Positions 1 to 7,012 of a stretch of 32,906 nucleotides of DNA are shown here, piece by piece. Source of the DNA: Dehalococcoidia bacterium. Lineage in GTDB: Bacteria; Chloroflexota; Dehalococcoidia; DSTF01; JACRBR01. The stretch lies in the NCBI GenBank assembly GCA_021731085.1, contig JAKFYB010000007.1:1-32906 (forward strand), in the 5' to 3' direction. The notes beneath the pieces were generated by a model. That model was not told where the DNA came from and ran no database searches. It worked only from the letters and a program-made list of their open reading frames with translations. Made by a program: the position numbers and the translations under genes. Within the stretch, counting starts at the first letter, position 1; every line of letters begins with the position of its first letter.

Positions 1-72
1 ATCGTCACCACCACATGCAGCGGCGAGTGTGAGCATCGCGCACGCCCCACCCGCCACCAGCCATCGCCGCAT
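1..72 (-). CDS. Partial lipoprotein (N-terminus only)
   Basis: An ATG at 72 on the minus strand opens a frame that runs off the left edge. The 24 visible residues form a typical lipoprotein signal: MRRW, a hydrophobic stretch, then LAAAC followed by GGDD. The cysteine at residue 20 would be lipidated after signal peptidase II cleavage, and the Gly/Asp-rich start resembles that of the neighbouring cyclophilin lipoprotein. It starts 24 nt after the cyclophilin stop codon in the same direction, so the two are probably cotranscribed. A second peptidyl-prolyl isomerase copy is possible, but nothing visible proves it. The lipobox is slightly weak because Ala, not Leu, is at -3. Confidence 0.55.
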   Translation of the reverse strand, partial: MRRWLVAGGACAMLTLAAACGGDD

Positions 73-96
73 CGCCGCAAAGGTCACGCGTGCCGC

Positions 97-831
97 CTAC
101 TCTTCCGTGATCTCGATCGTGTTGATGACGGTGCCCGGCGTCGTCGCCGTCGATGGCTCACGCGGCGCGATCTGGTCGAGCACGTCGCGGCCTTCGACGA
201 TCTGGCCGAACACGGTGTAGCCGCCGTCGAGGCTGGGCTGTGGCGCGTAGCAGATGTAGAACTGGCTGCCACCGGAGTTCGGCGCCGATGTCTTCGCCAT
301 GCCGATGGTGCCATCGAGGAACTTCTTGTCGTTGACTTCGTCCGGGATGTTATAGCCGGGACCGCCGCGTCCTGTGCCCTCCGGGTCGCCAGCCTGCGCG
401 ACGAATCCGGGGATCACACGGTGGAACGTCACGCCGTCGTAGAAGCCGTCGCGCGCCAGGAAGATGAAGCTGTTCACTGTTTCCGGCGCATCTTCTGGAT
501 ACAGCTCGATCTTGATGTCGCCAATGTCCATCTTGATCGTCGCGTAGAACGTCTTGCTCGTGTCGATCGTCAGTTCTGGCTTCGCTGCGTAGGTCTTGAT
601 GTCGCCTCCCGTCCCGGTGCTTGCTGTCGGCTGTCCGGATGTCTCCGGCGCCTGCGTCGGATCCTGCGCCACCGGCGTAATACTGCCCGACCCCGGCGTC
701 TCATTCGGGTTAAACCCGCTTACAGTCGTGGATTCACCGTTTTCGAAATCGTCACTGTCGCCGTCATCGCCACCGCACCCCGCGAGCACAATTGCGCACG
801 CGGCCAGAACAATCGCTACCCATTTCATCAT
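97..831 (-). CDS. Cyclophilin-type peptidyl-prolyl cis-trans isomerase lipoprotein
   Basis: This is a 244-residue secreted prolyl isomerase that probably helps fold proteins outside the membrane. The start ATG at 831 (a second ATG follows at 828) sits behind a purine-rich GGAGGAGGACGAGG ribosome site. Residues 1-19 are a lipoprotein signal ending in a perfect LAGC lipobox (Cys19). An Asp/Ser/Thr/Pro-rich linker (20-90) leads to the cyclophilin domain (about 94-244). Active-site residues are visible: Arg138 in FHRV, Phe143 and Gln146 in FVAQAGDP, and Gln190-Phe191 in GSQFYI. The usual tryptophan region reads LDGGYTVFG, as in many bacterial cyclophilins that lack that tryptophan. An in-frame upstream extension exists, but its sequence looks non-coding and the signal peptide fixes the start. 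Confidence 0.92.
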   Translation of the reverse strand: MMKWVAIVLAACAIVLAGCGGDDGDSDDFENGESTTVSGFNPNETPGSGSITPVAQDPTQAPETSGQPTASTGTGGDIKTYAAKPELTIDTSKTFYATIKMDIGDIKIELYPEDAPETVNSFIFLARDGFYDGVTFHRVIPGFVAQAGDPEGTGRGGPGYNIPDEVNDKKFLDGTIGMAKTSAPNSGGSQFYICYAPQPSLDGGYTVFGQIVEGRDVLDQIAPREPSTATTPGTVINTIEITEE

Positions 832-998
832 CAATCCTCGTCCTCCTCCAGACAGGCATACGATATCAGAGGACTTGCAGATGGCCACGCCTAAGGCGCC
901 GCCACGCGCGTCAACACCTTCGACATATGTATGACGCTTGCCTTCTCTTGGGCGTTCCAACGAACTAGAAGAGACACAGATGCTTGTTTTCGTCGCCT

Positions 999-1268
999 TC
1001 AGTGCATCGCCCACTGCTGCGACAACCGGTCGAAGTACACGGTCGCCGGGCGGCCGTCATCCAGGAGTAGCTCGAAGTACTCGCGCGAGACGGGCTCGTC
1101 CGTCCACCAGCGGTCTTCGGTGCGCCAGCGATCCTGCACCTGCGCGACGACGCGCCACAGGCCGCGATGGTACACGCGGCGCGGCGTGCCGTACGCGTCC
1201 GCCTCCACCCGCAGCTGCTGCGGCGCGCTTAAGCGTCGGACGACGTCTAAGCGTCGGTCGGCGCTCAC
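999..1268 (-). CDS. DUF6504-like small protein coupled to the ImuB-like gene
   Basis: This 89-residue protein starts at GTG 1268 inside the stop of the upstream ImuB-like gene (a GTGA overlap), so translation is probably coupled. The body reads VYHRGLWRVVAQVQDRW, then a WWTDEP segment, YFELLLDDGRPATVYFD and QQWAMH. This matches my memory of the DUF6504 family, small proteins or domains found beside Y-family polymerases in actinobacteria and relatives. The function is unknown; position suggests a role in translesion synthesis. An ATG at 1316 in the same frame would give 105 residues and a 52-nt overlap and cannot be excluded. A short direct repeat, TAAGCGTCGG, lies near the 5' end (about 1229-1258). 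Confidence 0.62.
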   Translation of the reverse strand: MSADRRLDVVRRLSAPQQLRVEADAYGTPRRVYHRGLWRVVAQVQDRWRTEDRWWTDEPVSREYFELLLDDGRPATVYFDRLSQQWAMH

Positions 1269-2608
1269 GCGTCGTACGGTATGAGAATCGCCCGGTCCTC
1301 TGGATGCCGTGAGCATGGGTCCACCTCCACTGCGCGCCACACCATCGGCCCGCCGAAGCGTGCGCGCATCTCCTGTACCGCCTCGAGCAGACGCTCGAGC
1401 TGCGGATTCGTCTCCGTGATCAACTTGCCCTGCTTGCCCGGCTCGCGCACGATCTCGCTCAGCGTGATCGACACCGTGTCGACCGCCTCCGTGAGCTGCA
1501 GCGACTCCAGCCGCGTCTTCAGCAGCGTCATCATGCGTGTCTCGTCGGCCGTTGCGTCGCGGAACGTCTCGATGCGGTCCCACACCAGGCGCCCTTCCGC
1601 CAGCACCTGCGCGTGCATCTTTCGCGCAGCGCGATGGTCGAGCCGCACAGCCAGACGCCGCACGACCTGCCGCGCCGCCATCACCAGCGCTTCGCTCGTC
1701 ACCACCGGCGACTCGAACGTCAGGCGCTCGCTGATCGCTTCCGGCGTGCGTTGCGGGACGAGCGGCTCGTCGTCGATGCCGCGCGCGAGATCCCACATGC
1801 GCCCGCCGATCGAGCGGAACTGCGCCTCCACCGCCGTCCGGGGCAGCGCCGCCACCTCGCCCAGCGTGTGCAGCGAGAGCGAACGCAGCCGCACCGCCAC
1901 CTCCGGCTCGAACGGCAGCAGCCCCACCGACGCATCGCGCAGAAACCGCCGCTCGTCGCCCTCCGAGATCACCGTCACCACGCCCGGCGCCGACAACAGC
2001 GCACCGACGCGCGCGACAAACTTCCCGCTCGCGATCGCGACGGACGGCGTGAGGCCGGTGGCGTCGCGGACGGCGTCGATGAGAGCGCGGCCGATGAGGT
2101 CGGAGGTTGTCGCTGGTCGGTTGTCGCTGGTCGCTGGTCGCTGGTCGCCAGTTGTAGAGGCCGACCTATGTGTCGGCCCATCGTCGATGCGATCACTGAG
2201 ACACCGAGACTCTGAGACACTGACGCACTGCGCGTAGAGCCGTTCCATCCCGCCGACGCCGACGTACGCACACCCCTCACCCACAGGCTCCACCTCCGGC
2301 GCGACGGTCTCGAGCGCGCGGAGCATGACGGCGGCGGCCTCGGCGTAACGCGCCGGGTCGGCGGGGATGTAGGTGGCGTGCGGGAAGTGGGCACGCGCCT
2401 TGCGGAGCGCGAGTCCGGGCCAGACATCCATGAGTTCGGGCGAGGCCTCGAGGACGCGGTTCTTGAGGTAGACGATCGTTGGGCGCTGGTGATTGGTGAT
2501 TGGTGATTGGTGATGTGGCACAGCCGCCCTCGGCTGTGAGCCGCCGACTAGCCGCCCACGCTCGACGGCGAGGGGGAATCTGGGGATGAAAACACACGCC
2601 AGACGCAT
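1265..2608 (-). CDS. ImuB-like Y-family DNA polymerase homologue, probably catalytically inactive
   Basis: This 447-residue protein has the Y-family fold. The N-terminus MRLACVFIPRFPLAVE stands where active polymerases carry the first metal-binding Asp, and EPVGEGCAYVGVGGMERLY replaces the SxDE palm motif. The catalytic acids are therefore missing, as in ImuB, the adaptor of the mutasome. Little-finger features follow (SIGGRMWDLARGIDDEPLVP and the region after it). AGGAG sits 6 nt before ATG 2608, and the promoter spacer carries a LexA-type box, so SOS control is likely. No imuA or dnaE2 is in view. Two low-complexity inserts (about residues 24-43 and 128-168) are encoded by palindromes and 7- or 8-bp tandem repeats. 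Alternatively it is another inactive Y-family branch. Confidence 0.8.
   Translation of the reverse strand: MRLACVFIPRFPLAVERGRLVGGSQPRAAVPHHQSPITNHQRPTIVYLKNRVLEASPELMDVWPGLALRKARAHFPHATYIPADPARYAEAAAVMLRALETVAPEVEPVGEGCAYVGVGGMERLYAQCVSVSESRCLSDRIDDGPTHRSASTTGDQRPATSDNRPATTSDLIGRALIDAVRDATGLTPSVAIASGKFVARVGALLSAPGVVTVISEGDERRFLRDASVGLLPFEPEVAVRLRSLSLHTLGEVAALPRTAVEAQFRSIGGRMWDLARGIDDEPLVPQRTPEAISERLTFESPVVTSEALVMAARQVVRRLAVRLDHRAARKMHAQVLAEGRLVWDRIETFRDATADETRMMTLLKTRLESLQLTEAVDTVSITLSEIVREPGKQGKLITETNPQLERLLEAVQEMRARFGGPMVWRAVEVDPCSRHPEDRAILIPYDA
2105..2153. repeat. Heptamer array (GCTGGTC/GGTTGTC) inside the ImuB-like gene
   Basis: Seven consecutive 7-bp units run ggttgtc, gctggtc, ggttgtc, gctggtc x3, gccagtt. 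The array lies in the coding region and is read in frame on the minus strand as a hydrophilic stretch (DQRPATSDNRPATTSD). An inverted repeat GGCCGAC/GTCGGCC with a 6-nt loop follows at 2159-2178. Confidence 0.85.
2194..2230. repeat. Octamer array (CACTGAGA-like) inside the ImuB-like gene
   Basis: Four 8-bp units (cactgaga, caccgaga, ctctgaga, cactgacg) and a partial fifth follow one another. They are read in frame on the minus strand as QCVSVSESRCLSD. Together with 2105-2178 they make up one insert of about 40 codons. Confidence 0.75.
2486..2538. repeat. Heptamer array (TTGGTGA) plus hairpin inside the ImuB-like gene
   Basis: Four units (ctggtga, then ttggtga x3) occupy 2486-2513 and encode HHQSPITNHQ on the minus strand. 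An 8-bp perfect stem, CACAGCCG/CGGCTGTG, with loop CCCT follows at 2519-2538. The pair forms an insert close to the N-terminus. Confidence 0.8.
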
Positions 2609-2644
2609 GAGCGGCTCCTGCTGGCGGCGGGGAGATGGATCCGG

Positions 2645-2674
2645 ATCATACTAGAACAGGCGTTCTGTTAGCAA
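2645..2674 (-). promoter_or_regulatory. Promoter of the ImuB-like operon
   Basis: On the minus strand a -35 TTGCTA (2674-2669) and a -10 TATGAT (2650-2645) are separated by 18 nt. The start codon lies about 30 nt past the expected transcription start. The -10 matches the sigma-70 consensus at five of six bases and the -35 at four of six. The spacer contains the LexA-type box listed separately. Confidence 0.6.
2653..2666. promoter_or_regulatory. LexA-type SOS box
   Basis: The sequence AGAAC-AGGC-GTTCT is a perfect 5-bp inverted repeat. Its core GAAC-N4-GTTC is the LexA (DinR) box of Firmicutes and Actinobacteria. It sits entirely between the -35 and -10 of the ImuB-like promoter, so bound repressor would block transcription. 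It could also affect the divergent gene that starts at 2746. Confidence 0.65.
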
Positions 2675-2745
2675 GGAAGTTCCCGTCTTGCATCAACAAG
2701 CTCGTCTGCGTAGGATCGTCTAACAATTTTATTTTGAGAGGGTAC

Positions 2746-3858
2746 GTGCAAAAGCTCATTCTGGTCGTGCTCGGCATCGTGGCGGCAGGTAGCTTCTTGC
2801 TAGCTAAGGAGTCCTCCGCTGATGACACCACATTCGATATCCCCACGATTTGTTGTGGAACACCGAATCAGCAGATGGCACCACAACTGGCGTTCACCTT
2901 AACCGTAGAGACTCCTGGTGCACTCTTTGTTCAGTTTCGCTACAGCACCATGGCGTGCGGTTCCGCTCGAATGCACTTCTCTGTTGACGGGACTGAGATT
3001 GCTGTGACGCCATGGCTTGGCTACCCGGGTGATCCACTCAACCGGGATCAATGGAGTCCACTCATCAACCTTGGTCAATTTTCACCAGGGTTACGAACGC
3101 TTCGTCTGGATCCTGAAGGCCAAGTAGATGGCTGTAATTCAGGCACGCTGATCCAATGGGAAGGAACACTCAGAATCGTAACGTCTTGTCAGGGCGACGA
3201 GGACTGCGATAGCGTCGCGGATGCCATCGACAACTGCCCCACCACACCTAACTCTGACCAACTCAACACGGACGAGAACTTCATCGACCACTCGCCACCG
3301 TACAACCCCAACGTCGATGACCGAACACGGATTCGCTCCGATGTTTTGGGCGATGCGTGCGATCCCGACGACGACAACGACCTCATCAGTGATGATGCGG
3401 AGGCCAGCTGTAGCTTCGGAACAGATCCGCTCGACTTCGATAGCGATAACGACCGTGTCTATGATGGCGCAGAGTGTGCGTTCGGATCGGACCCGTCGAA
3501 CCCAGGCTCGCGCCCGACACTCGCGCAATGTGCCGCGCTGGTAGGCGTCACGACGACAATGGATAGTGATGGGGATCGTCTCGTTGATGCGGCAGAGATG
3601 TGCTATCTCGCGTCGAATCGATTCAGCACCGACACCGACGGCGATCGTATGACCACGGGCGCCAGCGACGGCTGTGAGGCTGCATCTTTCAACGGCGACC
3701 GCATCGTGAACGTTGCGGACATGGGAATGCTGGCGAGCGCCATTTCGCACGTTATCCTGCCCCACGTGAACATCGACGTGAATAAGGATGGCTTTCTGAA
3801 TCCCGCCGATCAGGGCCTCGTCGCCAGCTTCATCTCGCCTTCCGGACAATGTCCGTAG
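2746..3858 (+). CDS. Secreted protein: unknown beta-rich domain, TSP3-like repeats, dockerin-like C-terminus
   Basis: The 370-residue protein starts at GTG 2746 after a GAGAGGG ribosome site. A signal peptide covers about residues 1-25. Residues 30-150 form a beta-rich domain I do not recognise, with several cysteines. Residues 150-310 carry Asp-rich calcium repeats of thrombospondin type 3 style (for example DNCPTTPNSDQ and GDACDPDDDND). The last 55 residues hold two calcium-loop repeats, NGDRIVNVADMGMLA and DVNKDGFLNPADQGLVA, like a dockerin, and end in SPSGQCP. The tail is shared with the next three genes. The 5' half is clearly less GC-rich than its surroundings, suggesting an acquired domain. 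An in-frame ATG at 2635 is rejected because it lies within the divergent promoter. Confidence 0.82.
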   Translation: MQKLILVVLGIVAAGSFLLAKESSADDTTFDIPTICCGTPNQQMAPQLAFTLTVETPGALFVQFRYSTMACGSARMHFSVDGTEIAVTPWLGYPGDPLNRDQWSPLINLGQFSPGLRTLRLDPEGQVDGCNSGTLIQWEGTLRIVTSCQGDEDCDSVADAIDNCPTTPNSDQLNTDENFIDHSPPYNPNVDDRTRIRSDVLGDACDPDDDNDLISDDAEASCSFGTDPLDFDSDNDRVYDGAECAFGSDPSNPGSRPTLAQCAALVGVTTTMDSDGDRLVDAAEMCYLASNRFSTDTDGDRMTTGASDGCEAASFNGDRIVNVADMGMLASAISHVILPHVNIDVNKDGFLNPADQGLVASFISPSGQCP

Positions 3859-3879
3859 CAGGGGTGTGAAGGTGCGGCA

Positions 3880-3885
3880 TATACT
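3880..3885 (+). promoter_or_regulatory. Possible -10 box (TATACT) for a leaderless start
   Basis: TATACT ends 9 nt before the ATG at 3895, and no Shine-Dalgarno sequence is visible. No good -35 was found, so this is tentative. Confidence 0.3.
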
Positions 3886-3894
3886 TCCACCCTC

Positions 3895-5580
3895 ATGCGT
3901 ACGTCTGCTCGGATCGCACTGATCGCTGCTCTTGCCGCACTTGTCGTGGCGGTGGGCACGCGGCCTTCTTCGCACGAGGCGGACGCGGCTTCGTACGACT
4001 TCTCTGCGGCCGACGCGATCGCGGCTGATACGGTCGATGACTACAACTTGCCGGGTGGCGTGCTGGTGCTTTCTGACGACGACGGCACGCTGTTCGAGGA
4101 GGGCTACGGCTCGTACACGCCGACGACGGGCGTGCTCATCGCCTCCGCGAGCAAGTGGCTCTCCGGCGCGACGATCATGACGCTGGTCGATGACGGCCTC
4201 GTCGATCTCGACGCGCCGATCTCGACCTACCTCACGACGTGGACGGGCGCGAAGGGCAACATCACGATGCGGCAGTTGTTCTCGCACACCTCCGGCCTCG
4301 TCGATGACCATCCGTGCGAGGGCAACACATCGATCACGCTCGCGCAGTGCGTCGATCAGATCTACGCGACGCCGCTCGAGCACACGCCGGGCACCGTCCT
4401 CAACTACGGCGGCGTCTCGATGAAGGTCGGCGGCCGCATCGCAGAGGTCGTCACCGGCCAGACGTGGGCACAGCTCTTCAGCGAACGCATCGCGACGCCG
4501 CTGGGCATGACATCGACGTTCTACTTCGGCGGCTCGAACCCGGGTGTCGGCGGCAGCGGCTTTTCGAACACCCGCGACTACTCGCGCTTCCTGCGCATGC
4601 TCCTCCGTGGCGGCGAGCTCGACGGCACCACGGTGCTGAGCAGCTCGTCCGTCGCCGCGATGCATGCGGACTCGGTCGGCGGCTTGCCGAACGTCAGCGG
4701 CGGCAACAACAAGTACGGCATCGGCAACTGGGTCGATACCGCCGGCCCGATGGGCGGCACGATCCAGAGCGCGAGCTACGGCGCGTTCGGCACGACACCG
4801 TGGATCAACTGGAACCGCGGCTACGCCGGCATCTTTCTCGTGTACACAGAAGTCAACGGCATGCAGCAGGCAGGCAACCAGATCCAGACCGCCGCCAACG
4901 CCGCCACCGTCGATGATGACAACGACGACGTCGGCGATCCCATCGACAACTGCCTCGGCGTCGCGAACCCGGACCAGCTCAACACCGACGTCAACTACAT
5001 CGACAACAGCCCGCCGTACAACGCCAACGTCGACGACCGCACGCGCGCGATGTCAGACGCACTAGGCGATGCCTGCGATCCGGACGACGATAACGACGGC
5101 CTGCCGGACAGCGACGAGCAGAACGCTGTCGGTACCTGCCTCGGCTACCTCACGAATCCGCTGAGCGCCGACAGCGACGATGACCGCGTTCTCGACCTCG
5201 CCGAATGCACCGCGCACAACGCAGGTCTGCCCGGCGACCCCAACAATCCCAGCATCCACCCGTATGCGGAGTGTCGAAACCTCGTCGGTACCGACGATCA
5301 GGACGGCGACCGCGTCGTCGACTACATCGAGTACTGCTACTACGGCACCGATCGCTTCACAGCCGACAGCGACACCGATGGCACGAAGGACGGTTGTGAA
5401 GCCGCGTCCTTTAACGGCGACCGCATTGTGAACGTCGCCGATATGGGCATGCTCGCGACCGCGATCACAAACCCCGCCTTCCGCATCCGCAACGTGGACG
5501 TCAACAAGGACGGGGTCTGGAATCCGGCGGATCAGGGCCTCGTCGCAAGCTTCATCTCGCCTTCGGGCCAGTGCCCTTGA
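3895..5580 (+). CDS. Secreted beta-lactamase-family serine hydrolase with TSP3-like repeats and dockerin-like tail
   Basis: This 561-residue protein has a signal peptide (1-32) and a class C beta-lactamase/DD-peptidase-like domain (about 38-335). The SxxK motif is Ser84-Ala-Ser-Lys87 in IASASKW, and the second motif is Tyr171-Gly-Gly in LNYGG, where YxN is usual, so the third position differs. A clear KTG motif was not found. Residues 345-500 are Asp-rich calcium repeats, and 505-561 form the dockerin-like module ending SPSGQCP. Such domains act on peptidoglycan peptides, esters or lactams; the substrate here is unknown. The gene follows the previous one by 36 nt and may be cotranscribed or start leaderless from TATACT. 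Confidence 0.85.
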   Translation: MRTSARIALIAALAALVVAVGTRPSSHEADAASYDFSAADAIAADTVDDYNLPGGVLVLSDDDGTLFEEGYGSYTPTTGVLIASASKWLSGATIMTLVDDGLVDLDAPISTYLTTWTGAKGNITMRQLFSHTSGLVDDHPCEGNTSITLAQCVDQIYATPLEHTPGTVLNYGGVSMKVGGRIAEVVTGQTWAQLFSERIATPLGMTSTFYFGGSNPGVGGSGFSNTRDYSRFLRMLLRGGELDGTTVLSSSSVAAMHADSVGGLPNVSGGNNKYGIGNWVDTAGPMGGTIQSASYGAFGTTPWINWNRGYAGIFLVYTEVNGMQQAGNQIQTAANAATVDDDNDDVGDPIDNCLGVANPDQLNTDVNYIDNSPPYNANVDDRTRAMSDALGDACDPDDDNDGLPDSDEQNAVGTCLGYLTNPLSADSDDDRVLDLAECTAHNAGLPGDPNNPSIHPYAECRNLVGTDDQDGDRVVDYIEYCYYGTDRFTADSDTDGTKDGCEAASFNGDRIVNVADMGMLATAITNPAFRIRNVDVNKDGVWNPADQGLVASFISPSGQCP

Positions 5581-5587
5581 TGTGGAT

Positions 5588-5629
5588 TTGGGAAATGGGA
5601 GCGGTACGCTTTCCCACTTTCCACGTCCA
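5588..5629. repeat. Intergenic heptamer hairpin
   Basis: Units of 7 bp (ttgggaa, atgggag, cggtacg, ctttccc, actttcc) lie just after the stop at 5580. The G-rich and C-rich units face each other and could fold as an imperfect hairpin. It might act as a terminator, but no T-run follows. Confidence 0.5.
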
Positions 5630-5648
5630 GCGCCTCACTATCCATCCA

Positions 5649-5677
5649 TTGACAGCGCGCTGCTGCGGGACGATAAT
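5649..5677 (+). promoter_or_regulatory. Strong sigma-70 promoter (copy 1 of 2)
   Basis: A perfect -35 TTGACA (5649-5654), a 17-nt spacer and -10 GATAAT (5672-5677) stand 27 nt before the ATG at 5705. An AGGA ribosome site (5692-5695) follows. The region from the -10 to the start codon is nearly identical to the one at 6981-7015. Confidence 0.82.
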
Positions 5678-5704
5678 CGAGCCCTCAGGATAGGACGGCC
5701 TGTC

Positions 5705-6880
5705 ATGCGAACGTCTTTGCTCGCCTTTGCCTCGCTCGCGCTTATCGCGGTTGCATCCGCTGCCGTGCTGACAATCGGCGAGCGCGACGCTACGCCTGCC
5801 GACGCCGCGCAGTCGCGGCCGATCAGTGACGGTGCGGAACCGGCATCCGGCGCCGGAACGGCCGACCTCACGATCACCAGCATCACCTTCGGCCCGAAGG
5901 ACCCGCCGTGTAGCGGCGCAGCGCTGTTCGTCGAAGTCGCAAACATCGGTGATGGTGACGCAGGCAGCTTTGTCGTGGGCGTGAATCTCTTTGCGCTCGG
6001 TGTCTCGGGTCTTGCCGCGAACACTTCGACCACCGTCATGATGTCGCTGTCGACCGTGGGCGACGTGACGGCTACGGCCGATGCTAACGGTGTCATCACA
6101 GAATCCGACGAGAGCAACAACAGCCTCACCGTTCCGCCGTTCATGACACCAGCGCCACAGCCCACTTGCGTGCCTCCGACGGCAACGCCCGTGCCCGACT
6201 CTGACGGCGACGGCGACGGCGTGGGCGATCCCATCGACAACTGCCCCGAGAACGCAAACGCAGACCAGGAAAACAACGACCGCAACTTCATCGACAACAG
6301 CCCGCCATTCTCGATGGCGGTCGATGATGGCACACTTGCGATGTCCGACACGACGGGCGATGCGTGCGATGCGGACGACGATAACGACGGGCTCATCGAT
6401 ACTCAGGAGGTCTATAACCCGTGCGAAGGCCTTCCGCCTCCCTGCGTGCCGTCACCCTGCTACGGCAGCGGCACGTATCCTCATATCGCCGACACCGACG
6501 GCGACCGCTTCCTCGACGGCGTCGAGTGCAATCATGGCTCGAGTCCGGCGACGTCGGGAAGCCGTCCTCCGATCACTGTGTGCGGTCCCGAGGGTGATGC
6601 CGATGGAGACAAGATCAGCGACCGCATCGAGTACTGCTTCTATGGCACCGACAGGCTCGTCGCGGATAGCGACGGCGATGGCACGAAGGACGGCTGCGAA
6701 GCCGCATCCTTCAACATCGACACCATCATCAACCCAGGAGACATGGGCATGCTCGCCTCTGCGATCGCTAACCCCACCTTCCGCACCAAAAACGTCGACG
6801 TCAACAAAGACGGCGCCTGGAATCCCGCCGACCAGGGCATCGTCGCCAGTCTGCGAGTTCCTTTCGGCCAGTGCCCGTGA
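5705..6880 (+). CDS. Secreted CARDB-domain protein with TSP3-like repeats and dockerin-like tail
   Basis: The 391-residue protein starts at ATG 5705, 9 nt after AGGA. A signal peptide covers about 1-37. Residues 50-145 look like a CARDB adhesion-type beta sandwich (ADLTITSITF, VANIGDGDAGSF, ITESDESNNSLTV). A Pro/Thr linker follows, then Asp-rich calcium repeats (165-330) and the dockerin-like end with NPGDMGMLA and DVNKDGAWNPADQG, closing in FGQCP. In the first calcium loop the usual NGDRIVN is changed to NIDTIIN, so that loop may bind less well. It shares its tail with three neighbours and its promoter with the next gene. Role inferred: extracellular binding or adhesion. Confidence 0.83.
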   Translation: MRTSLLAFASLALIAVASAAVLTIGERDATPADAAQSRPISDGAEPASGAGTADLTITSITFGPKDPPCSGAALFVEVANIGDGDAGSFVVGVNLFALGVSGLAANTSTTVMMSLSTVGDVTATADANGVITESDESNNSLTVPPFMTPAPQPTCVPPTATPVPDSDGDGDGVGDPIDNCPENANADQENNDRNFIDNSPPFSMAVDDGTLAMSDTTGDACDADDDNDGLIDTQEVYNPCEGLPPPCVPSPCYGSGTYPHIADTDGDRFLDGVECNHGSSPATSGSRPPITVCGPEGDADGDKISDRIEYCFYGTDRLVADSDGDGTKDGCEAASFNIDTIINPGDMGMLASAIANPTFRTKNVDVNKDGAWNPADQGIVASLRVPFGQCP

Positions 6881-6957
6881 TTCGGGTGAGACACTGGACG
6901 TGAGACGCCCATGGTCCATCGCCAGAATCAATTCCAAGGCGCTCCCCACGCTGGCGA

Positions 6958-6986
6958 TTGACAGCGTCCGCCGACCGGACGATAAT
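6958..6986 (+). promoter_or_regulatory. Strong sigma-70 promoter (copy 2 of 2)
   Basis: TTGACA (6958-6963), 17 nt and GATAAT (6981-6986) repeat the layout of the promoter at 5649. The downstream leader up to ATG 7013 differs from the first copy mainly by one missing base. The spacers differ, so the boxes look conserved for function. Confidence 0.82.
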
Positions 6987-7012
6987 CGAGCCCTCAGATA
7001 GGACGGCCTGTC

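Noticed and set aside
1317-1796. Long upstream extension of the DUF6504 frame
   Set aside because: It lies wholly inside the ImuB-like gene in another frame and is a Gly/Arg/Ala-rich shadow. The GTGA junction explains the start.
3139-4665. A 508-codon open frame on the minus strand across the secreted-protein genes
   Set aside because: It is antisense to two well-supported genes. The Asp-rich calcium repeats leave few stops on the opposite strand, and the translation is a low-complexity Arg/Val/Asp mix with no domain.
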